From Nannocystis pusilla (GTDB taxonomy: Bacteria; Myxococcota_A; Polyangia; Nannocystales; Nannocystaceae), in the NCBI RefSeq assembly GCF_026626665.1, contig NZ_JAPNKE010000002.1, positions 662,501-726,500 on the forward strand: DNA of 64,000 nt, given 5' to 3'. How positions within the stretch are numbered: the stretch's first letter is position 1; every line of letters begins with the position of its first letter. The notes beneath the pieces were generated by a model, which was not told the origin of the DNA, did no database searches, and saw nothing but the letters and a program-made list of their open reading frames with translations. The translations under genes were made by a program, and so were the position numbers. Below, piece after piece: positions 57,540-64,000 of the stretch.

Positions 57540-58187
57540 GTGGAAGAACAGGCGCTCCTCGAGGCATGGCGCGGCGGCGACGCCGAGGCGGGGCGGCAGC
57601 TCATCACCCGCTATTACGCGGCGATCTATCGCTTCTTCTACAACAAGGCCGAGCCGGCGGCGTGCGAGGACCTGGCGCAGGAGACGTTCGAGGTGGTGGT
57701 GCGCCGCCGCGACGCGTTCCGCGGCGACAGCCCGTTCCGCGCCTATGTCTACGGGGTCGCCCGGTTCGTGCTGGTGGCGCACATCCGCCGGCGCCAGCGG
57801 CACGGCAAGCGCTTCGAGCCGGCCGAGGACAGCGCGATCGACCCGGCGACCGAGGGCTCGGTGACGGCGCTGTTCGCCGACCGCGAGCTCGAGTACATCG
57901 TCGTCCAGGCGCTGCGGTCGCTGCCGCTCGACGACCAGATCCTGGTCGAGCTCAAGGACTGGGAGGGGCTGACGCAGGCCGAGCTGGCGGACCTGTTCGA
58001 GGCGCCGCAGCCGACGGTGGCGCGCCGGCTGCAACGCGCCCGCACGCGCCTGCGCGAGGCGGTGGAGCGCCTGGTCGCCGACCCGGCCCTGCGCGACGCC
58101 AGCGTCCACGGGCTCGACAGCTGCATGCAGAGCATCTACGGCAAGCTGCAGGCCCACCTCGGCCGGGTGCGCGAGCCCGAGCGGTGA
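57540..58187 (+). CDS. ECF-type RNA polymerase sigma factor
   Basis: A 215-residue sigma-70 family factor. Region 2 (about 15-85) has LITRYYAAIYRFFYNKAEPA and EDLAQETFEVVVRRRDAFRGDSPFRAYVYGVARF; region 4 (about 115-175) has LRSLPLDDQILVELKDWEGLTQAELADLFEAPQPTVARRL with the HTH. GTG 57540 is the best start. It lies 85 bp before a Ser/Thr kinase-WD40 gene on the same strand; ECF sigma factors paired with Hanks kinases are known in myxobacteria and planctomycetes, where phosphorylation may control the sigma. Confidence 0.9.
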   Translation: MEEQALLEAWRGGDAEAGRQLITRYYAAIYRFFYNKAEPAACEDLAQETFEVVVRRRDAFRGDSPFRAYVYGVARFVLVAHIRRRQRHGKRFEPAEDSAIDPATEGSVTALFADRELEYIVVQALRSLPLDDQILVELKDWEGLTQAELADLFEAPQPTVARRLQRARTRLREAVERLVADPALRDASVHGLDSCMQSIYGKLQAHLGRVREPER

Positions 58188-58272
58188 GGCCGGTTCGAAC
58201 AATCGACGAGGGCCCCGCGCGGCGGGGATCAGAAATACTGGCTGCGGACACACCACCGGCGAGGAGTTCGTC

Positions 58273-61200
58273 ATGCCCGTGCCCCACCTTGCCCCGCCCA
58301 CCGAGATCGTCCGCCGCGCCCAGGACCGGCTGCTCGCCCGCGTGTCCTCGCTGGGCGAATCGTCGGTGACCCTGTCCGAGGAGGCCGCGCCGCCCGCGGT
58401 CGCGATCGCAACCCTGCCGGAGGTCGCGGACACGCAGCGCTACGTGTTCCGCGAGGCCCTGGCATCCGGCGGGATCGGGGTCATCCGCCGCGCGGAGGAC
58501 CGCCGGCTCGGCCGGGTGATCGCGGTCAAGGAGCTGCTGCGCGCCAGCCCCGACGCGCAGCGGCGGTTCGCGCTCGAGGCGGCGATCACCGCCCGGCTGC
58601 AGCACCCCGGCGTCGTGCCGCTGTACGACCTCGGCTGGCGCGCCACCGGCGAGCCGTTCTACTGCATGAAGCTGGTCGACGGCGAGAGCCTGGACGCGAA
58701 GATCCGCCAGGCCACCACGCTGCCGCAGCGGCTGCGGCTGGTCGAGCACGTGATCGCGGTCGCCGACGCGATCGCCTACGCGCACGACCAGAAGGTGCTG
58801 CACCGCGACCTCAAGCCGGCCAACGTGCTGGTCGGGCGCTTCGGCGAGACGGTGGTGATCGACTGGGGCCTGGCCAAGGACCTGACGGCGGTCGACACGG
58901 AGATGGCCGAAGGGGCAGGTCCCGAAGACCATGGCGCTTCGGACATGACGCAGGCGGGCACGGTGCTCGGGACGCTGCGCTACATGCCGCCGGAGCAGGC
59001 GGCCGGCGAGGTCGTCGACGTGCGCTCGGACGTGTACGCGCTGGGGGCGATCCTCTATCACGTGCTGGCCGGGCAGCCGCCGTTCGCGGCCGTGACCGGG
59101 GCCGGGCTGGCGGCGCAGGTGCTGGCCGGAGAGGTCGACGAGCTGCGCCGCGTCGATCCGGCGATTCCGGCCGAGCTGGCGACGATCGCCCAGCGGGCGA
59201 TGGCCCGCGCACCGGACGATCGCTACCCCGACGCGGCGGCGTTCGCCGAGGAGCTGCGGCGCTTCCAGGCCGGCCAGATGGTGGCGGCGCACTCGTACTC
59301 GCTGCGCGAGCGGACGCGCCTGTGGACCCGCACGCACCCGGTGGCGTTCGCCGGCCTGCGGCTGGTGCTGGCGGGCGGCGTGGCGCTCGGGTGGCTGGGC
59401 TACGAGCAGGCGCGCACGCGGGCGGAGGCGCGGGCGCAGACCGAGCAGGCCGAGCGCGAGGCGGCGGCGCAGGCCGAGAAGGCGGCGCGCAGCGCGTTCG
59501 AACGCCAGGCCGTGGTCGACGCGCAGCGGCTGCAGGCGTCGATCCTGCGCGCGCAGGACATGTCCGAAGAGACCGATCGCACCGACGAGGCGCGGACCAT
59601 CGCGCGGGCCGCTCTCGGCGAGGCGCTGCGCACCGGCGGGCCGGTCGCGGCGGCCAGTCGGGCGCTGGCGGCGGCGATGACGGCGCCGCGGGCGATCACG
59701 ACGGTGGGCGCGGCCGACGGCGAATACGTGAGCCACGCCCGCTGGGTCGGCGACGACCAGGTGATCGCCGATGTCGTCGCGGGCAAGCGCCTGCGGCTGT
59801 GGGAGGCCGCGAGCGGGCGCATGCTGGCCGACATCGAGGGCGTGACGGGCTTCGGCGTCGCGGCCGACGGCGCGCTCGTGACCGCCGGCCCCGCGGGGCT
59901 GGTGCGCCGCGACGCCCGCACCGGCGCCGTGACTGCGAAGCTGGGGGACGAGGACTTGCTCATCGCCATGTCGCCCGATCGCACGCGGGTGGCGACGACC
60001 GATGACGCCGGGACCTTCGTGCGCGACGCGATCAGCGGCGCGCTGGTGGCGAGGCTGCCGCGCAAGGGCTACGCCGCGGCCTTCTCGCGCGACAACTCTC
60101 GGGTCGTCACCGGCGACAACGGCTACGCGTGGTTGTGGTCGCTGCCCGACGGCCGGCCGATCGGCGACCTGCCGACGTCGGCCCGCATGTACTCGACGGT
60201 GGCGATCAGCGGCGACGGCCAGCGCGTGGCGGTCGCGGGCAACGATCATGATATTTATATGTGGGACACCAGCGGCGATTCGCCGCGGCTGGTGAAGCGC
60301 GCGGCCGGGCCCGAGCACACGCCGCAGGAGCTGATGTTCACGCGCGACGGGCGGACGCTGATCTCGGTGATCGCCAACGGCACGTGGTTCGCCTGGGACC
60401 CGGAGGACGGGCGCCTCATCCGTCGTGTCGACACCCAGCTCCATCAATTCGGCGGCGCCGAGCTGTCGCCCGACGAGCGGTGGCTGGCGGTCGGCGCCGG
60501 CGACGGGACAGTGCGGGTGTGGGAGGTCGCGAGCGGAGCGCTGCGCGCGACGTTGCGGACCGACCGCGACTCGGGGATGTCGGTGCAGTTCTCGCCGGAC
60601 GGGCGCCGCTTGCTCGTCGGTACGGGGGCGGGGCCGACGATGGTGTGGGAGGTGCCGGTGAGCGTGCCGGCGCGGTGGCACGTGCCCGGCTCGCCGACGG
60701 CGATGGACATCGACGTCGGCAGCGACCGCCTGGTGATGGCCGAGCCCGGGGCCGTGAGGGTGCATCGCCTCGCCGACGGGGCCGAGCTGGCGCGCTTGCC
60801 GGGCGCCGGCGAGGCGCGCAAGCAGGTCGAGCTGTCGGACCGCGGCGTGCTGTTCACTGCGACGGCCGACGGCACGGCCGAGCTGTGGGACGCCGACACC
60901 GGGGCGCGCCGGTGCGTGCTGCCGACCCGCGTCAAGCTCGAGCAGCGGCCGATCTTCGTCGCCCACACCGACGGCCTGGTGACGGTCGACGACGACAGCG
61001 CCGTCCACGTGTGGTCGAGCCTCGACTGCCGCGGGGTGCATTCGCTGAACGCGCCGCCGCTGCCCTACGGGAGGGTGCGCGGCACGCCGGCCGGACAGAT
61101 CGTGCTGCCCGGGATCACGCGCCAGCTCGAGCTGGTGGACCCGTGGTCGCCGGAGCGCCGCGTGCAGTTCGAGGGCATGAAGAGCCCGATTTTGCAGGTC

Positions 61201-61689
61201 GCGTTCAGCAACGACGGCTCGCAGGTGTTCGCGCACGGCTGGCGCGGCGACGCCAAGGCGTGGGACGCCCGCACCGGCGAGACGCTCGCCGAGCTGAAGG
61301 GGAGCTCGACGATGATCCTGTCGGCCGTCTACTCGCCGGACGACAGCACGATCTTGACGCTGGACGAGGGCCACTCGGGGCGATTGTGGCGCGCCGAGGA
61401 CATGTCGCCGCTGGGGCGGCTGGAGGGCCGCCGCAGCTGGGTGATGCTGTCGGCCGTGTTCTCACCCGACGGGTCGCGGATCGCCGCGGCCGATCGCAGC
61501 GGCGCCATCGGCCTGTGGGACGCGCGCGACGGCGCGTTCGCGGGGACGGTGGCGCGGCTGCAGAGCGACGCGCCGCTGACCCTGGCGTTCACCGCCGACA
61601 GTCAGGACGTGATCGTGGTCGGCGCGCCGCTCGGGGCGGTGCGGCTGCCGGCGACGCCCGAGGGGCTGCTGGCGGCCAGCGAGCCGTGA
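58273..61689 (+). CDS. Ser/Thr kinase with membrane segment and C-terminal WD40 repeats
   Basis: A 1,138-residue uninterrupted protein. The kinase domain (about 58-330) has ASGGIGVIRR (loop), AVK with K86, HRDLKPAN at 177-184, DWG at 197-199 (DFG variant) and MPPEQ. A hydrophobic segment (about 355-377, FAGLRLVLAGGVALGWLGY) and a coiled coil (ARTRAEARAQTEQAEREAAAQ) follow. The C-terminal half (about 470-1130) has many WD40-like units such as VSHARWVGDDQVIADVVAGK, LQVAFSNDGSQVFAHGW and LSAVFSPDGSRIAAADRSG, probably two propellers. It likely works with the ECF sigma gene just before it. Start ATG 58273 follows GGAG. This is one of the few long genes without an indel. Confidence 0.93.
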   Translation: MPVPHLAPPTEIVRRAQDRLLARVSSLGESSVTLSEEAAPPAVAIATLPEVADTQRYVFREALASGGIGVIRRAEDRRLGRVIAVKELLRASPDAQRRFALEAAITARLQHPGVVPLYDLGWRATGEPFYCMKLVDGESLDAKIRQATTLPQRLRLVEHVIAVADAIAYAHDQKVLHRDLKPANVLVGRFGETVVIDWGLAKDLTAVDTEMAEGAGPEDHGASDMTQAGTVLGTLRYMPPEQAAGEVVDVRSDVYALGAILYHVLAGQPPFAAVTGAGLAAQVLAGEVDELRRVDPAIPAELATIAQRAMARAPDDRYPDAAAFAEELRRFQAGQMVAAHSYSLRERTRLWTRTHPVAFAGLRLVLAGGVALGWLGYEQARTRAEARAQTEQAEREAAAQAEKAARSAFERQAVVDAQRLQASILRAQDMSEETDRTDEARTIARAALGEALRTGGPVAAASRALAAAMTAPRAITTVGAADGEYVSHARWVGDDQVIADVVAGKRLRLWEAASGRMLADIEGVTGFGVAADGALVTAGPAGLVRRDARTGAVTAKLGDEDLLIAMSPDRTRVATTDDAGTFVRDAISGALVARLPRKGYAAAFSRDNSRVVTGDNGYAWLWSLPDGRPIGDLPTSARMYSTVAISGDGQRVAVAGNDHDIYMWDTSGDSPRLVKRAAGPEHTPQELMFTRDGRTLISVIANGTWFAWDPEDGRLIRRVDTQLHQFGGAELSPDERWLAVGAGDGTVRVWEVASGALRATLRTDRDSGMSVQFSPDGRRLLVGTGAGPTMVWEVPVSVPARWHVPGSPTAMDIDVGSDRLVMAEPGAVRVHRLADGAELARLPGAGEARKQVELSDRGVLFTATADGTAELWDADTGARRCVLPTRVKLEQRPIFVAHTDGLVTVDDDSAVHVWSSLDCRGVHSLNAPPLPYGRVRGTPAGQIVLPGITRQLELVDPWSPERRVQFEGMKSPILQVAFSNDGSQVFAHGWRGDAKAWDARTGETLAELKGSSTMILSAVYSPDDSTILTLDEGHSGRLWRAEDMSPLGRLEGRRSWVMLSAVFSPDGSRIAAADRSGAIGLWDARDGAFAGTVARLQSDAPLTLAFTADSQDVIVVGAPLGAVRLPATPEGLLAASEP

Positions 61690-61972
61690 GCGCGGCGCGA
61701 CTCGTGACATTGGTGAGACATCGGTTGTCTCGCTTTCTCTGCAGTGATTGAACGGCGGCGCGCCGAGGCTCGTGCGCGGGCGCGGGTCGTGGAACCCCTG
61801 TCGGGCGGCGGCCCATGCCCGGGCAGCGGTGCACGGCCTTCGGCAAGCGGGGACGCGCCGCGTCGTTTGCGTTTTGCAGGGTGTGCGCGGTGGATGCATT
61901 CGCGCGCGCGACGATCGCGGTGGATTCGCCGCCCGGGGTCGCGGTAGAGTGGGCGCATTGGGGAGGTCGAGG

Positions 61973-63363
61973 ATGCGGCGGACAAGCTCGATTCACGCCT
62001 CGGTCGCGCTCGCGTGGCTGCTGGCGTGTACGCCCGGCGGCGCGGACCAGCCGACCGATGGCAGCACCGCGGGGCCCACGGGCTCGCCGGCCACCGGCGC
62101 CACGGGTGAGGGCCCGACCGGCGCAGGGCCGTCGACGGGTGGCGAGCACCCCACCACGGGGAGCGTCGATCCGACGGGTGGAGCGGACCCCACCGGCCAG
62201 GAGCCGACCGGGGGGCCGGGGCCCGATGTCGGCACGGACCCGACCGGCGGCGGCGATGGGCTGGGGCCGGCCGAATTCGACGCCGACGAGCTCGACGCGC
62301 CGTCGCACGGCGGGACGATCACGTTCCAGCAGATCGGCGCGCCGGGCTGGTACCCGAGCCGCCGCGATCCGGCGACGGGGCCGTGCGACGCGTATCAAGC
62401 GACACGTGCTGTCTGGCGCAGCACGAGGTCGCGGGCGATCAGCTGACGCCGTGGGACGAGGACCTGATCCTCACATTGCGCGGGCCGCTGCAGCTCAAGC
62501 AATTCGCGGCGTATCAGCCGGGCGGCGGCGACCAGTGGACGCTGGCGTCGAGCTGGGACGAGCGCTGGCCGGCCGACGGGCAGGGGCTGGCGTTCAAGGG
62601 CAACGAGACCGAATCGCAGGGGTTCCACGGGGTCGTCGGCACCGAGTGTCTGGTCAATGTCTCGACCGCGGCGCCGTTCGCCTGCGGCGAGGGCAGCGTG
62701 CCGTTCTGCCCGGCCTCCGACGATACGCAGTACGACGGCTGGGCCGGCTCGAAGCTGTTCGTGCTGCTGGCGCGCATGCCGAACGCCGAGGAGGTCGGCG
62801 AGCCGTGCTCGGAGGACATGACCGGCAACTGGTACGACGCGCCGTGGATCGGCCTGAGCCTCGGCGAGCTGGTGCGCGCGGGGGCGTTCTCCAGCTGCCA
62901 GTGCTACGCCAAGAACCCCGACGAATGGTACCTCGGCGACGGCTGCGGCCAGTTCAACGTGTGGGAGGTCGTCAACGACAACAACCAGTACCAGAACTTC
63001 GGCGTGTTCAGCACCAACTTCTTCGGCTACGCCGGCTACGTCGGCGAGGGGCCGTGCGGCGATCAGTGCGACGTGTCGCAGCTCGGGCCGGAGGTCGACC
63101 TGATCGACAAGGGCGAGAACGTCGAGGCGGCCGCGGGCGCGGTGGCCACCCCGAATCAGGGGCCCGGGGCGGCGTTCCGCCGGCCGATCGAGGGCTACCG
63201 CTATTTCATCATCCTCATGGACACGGCGTCGCGCACGGTCCAGCTGGCGATCGTACACCCCGAGCAGGTGCCGCCGGCGCTCGCGCCGCTGCTCCCGGGG
63301 CTGCCGGGGTCGCTCTCGCAGGCCGCGATCGCGGACGCGCTCGGGCTGCGTCTGCCCCATTGA
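61973..63363 (+). CDS. TOS1-like (YJL171C/Tos1 family) lipoprotein, frameshifted
   Basis: About 463 residues. Lipoprotein signal (VALAWLLAC), a Thr/Gly/Pro-rich linker, then a domain matching fungal TOS1: GGTITFQQIGAPGWY, WDEDLILTLRGPLQLKQFAAY, YDGWAGSKLFVLLARMPNAE, PWIGLSLGELVRAGAFSSCQ and GCGQFNVWEVV. In fungi this family is cell-wall associated and linked to beta-1,3-glucan. An indel at about 62395-62405 (DAYQ/DTCCLAQ) separates the parts. ATG 61973 follows GGGGAGG. It is the first of two glucan-type lipoproteins, 15 bp from the next. Confidence 0.72.
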
Positions 63364-63377
63364 CGGAGAACAAGACG

Positions 63378-64000
63378 ATGACGATTCGCATGACATGGCT
63401 TTGGGGACTGGGGCTCGCGATCGGCTGCGGCGCCGCCCGGGGACGGCGACAGCGACGGCGGCTCGGACGGGCCTTCGACCGCGAGCCCGGCGAGCGCCAC
63501 GGAGACGGGCGCTGCGAGCGGGACGGAGACGAGCGCGGCGAACGGGACGGAGACGGGGCCGGCGACGCCGACGAGCACGGGCGAGCAGCCCGGCACCGAC
63601 ACCGGCGACTCGACCGATTCGGGCGGGGTCGACCGCTCGTCGTGCAAGCGAGGGATCGCCTACGGCTATCATTCGAACGCCGACCTGGCCGCGCTCGCGC
63701 CGGGGGTGTCGTGGTGGTACAACTGGGCGGTCCCGCCCGACCAGGACGCGGGTGATTATGCGTCGCTCGACGTCGAGTTCGTGCCGATGTTGTGGGGCGG
63801 CGGATCGCTCGACCAGGAACCGCCCATCCCGGAGGGGGCGCGCTACCTGCTGGCGTTCAACGAGCCGAACTTCGGCGCCCAGGCCAACCTGACGCCGCAG
63901 GAGGCGGCGGCGTTGTGGCCGCAGGTCGAGGCGGTGGCGGACGCCCACGGGCTCGAGATCGTGTCGCCGGCGCTCAACTACTGCGGCGGGGACTGCAACA
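63378..64000 (+). CDS. GH128/Asl1-like glycoside hydrolase lipoprotein, partial and frameshifted
   Basis: Cut by the window end. Lipoprotein signal (MTWLWGLGLAIGC), an indel near 63430-63442, a Ser/Thr/Gly-rich linker of about 55 residues, and the start of a Glyco_hydro_cc (Asl1, GH128) domain: KRGIAYGYHSNADLAALAPG, WWYNWAVPPD, FVPMLWGGGS and LLAFNEPNFGAQANLTPQEAAALWPQ, with the catalytic Glu in FNEPN. GH128 enzymes cut beta-1,3-glucan. It starts 15 bp after the TOS1-like gene, so the pair is one transcript. Confidence 0.8.

Overview
The window is GC-rich DNA from a bacterium that most resembles a myxobacterium, probably of the Nannocystis/Plesiocystis/Enhygromyxa group. Three things point there: several Hanks-type Ser/Thr kinases fused to linkers, WD40-like repeats or histidine-kinase modules; many lipoproteins with Thr/Ser/Gly/Pro-rich linkers; and in-frame UGA codons that read best as selenocysteine. 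This placement is inference, because there is no rRNA or marker gene. About twenty genes keep a clear protein-family signal only if one base is added or removed, usually in a short G or C run. I read these as probable base-calling errors and annotate each gene across its frameshift, but real lesions cannot be excluded.

Layout. 0-13 kb holds a Ser/Thr kinase, a metallophosphoesterase, redox and metabolic genes, and three probable selenoproteins: an AhpD-like protein, a DUF3179 membrane protein and a peroxiredoxin-like protein. Each has a hairpin 9-18 nt after its UGA. Between them lie an FAD monooxygenase/LysR pair, an AlkD-like protein, an AraC/aldo-keto reductase pair and a protein with two 2OG-Fe(II) oxygenase-like domains. 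13-23 kb holds a SUKH-domain protein, an FHA protein next to a large transmembrane Ser/Thr kinase, and secreted or lipoproteins, including a seven-repeat RCC1 protein. 23.6-31 kb holds a predicted Cys-His-Asp effector and a hybrid pseudokinase/ATPase/GAF/PAS/histidine kinase of about 1,795 residues with its response regulator. 32-41 kb is a type VI secretion-type island: vgrG, an ADP-ribosyltransferase toxin, a small protein, two DUF2169 genes, a PAAR-like DUF4150 gene and a divergent tssC.

43.1-51.9 kb is the most interesting region, a peptide natural product operon. Four short precursors share a leader ending in VTGG and a core with an invariant CHVDG. They are followed by an ATP-grasp ligase and a SPASM protein that strongly resemble the GwsG/GwsS pair of grasp-with-spasm systems. 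Between these two is an unrecognised 66-aa protein. Then come an erythromycin-esterase-like lipoprotein, a membrane fusion protein, a C39 peptidase-ABC exporter and a second membrane fusion lipoprotein. The likely pathway is side-chain crosslinking of the core by the ligase guided by the SPASM protein, cleavage after Gly-Gly by the C39 domain, and export.

52-64 kb holds a WD40-like protein, a FIST sensor next to a GAF-STAS protein, an ECF sigma factor with a kinase-WD40 protein, and two lipoproteins whose families act on beta-1,3-glucan (TOS1-like and GH128/Asl1-like), which suggests attack on fungal cell walls. A short palindrome (TGTCC, 4-5 nt, GGGACA) is scattered through gaps and through low-complexity coding linkers. 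No tRNA, rRNA, CRISPR array or insertion sequence was seen.
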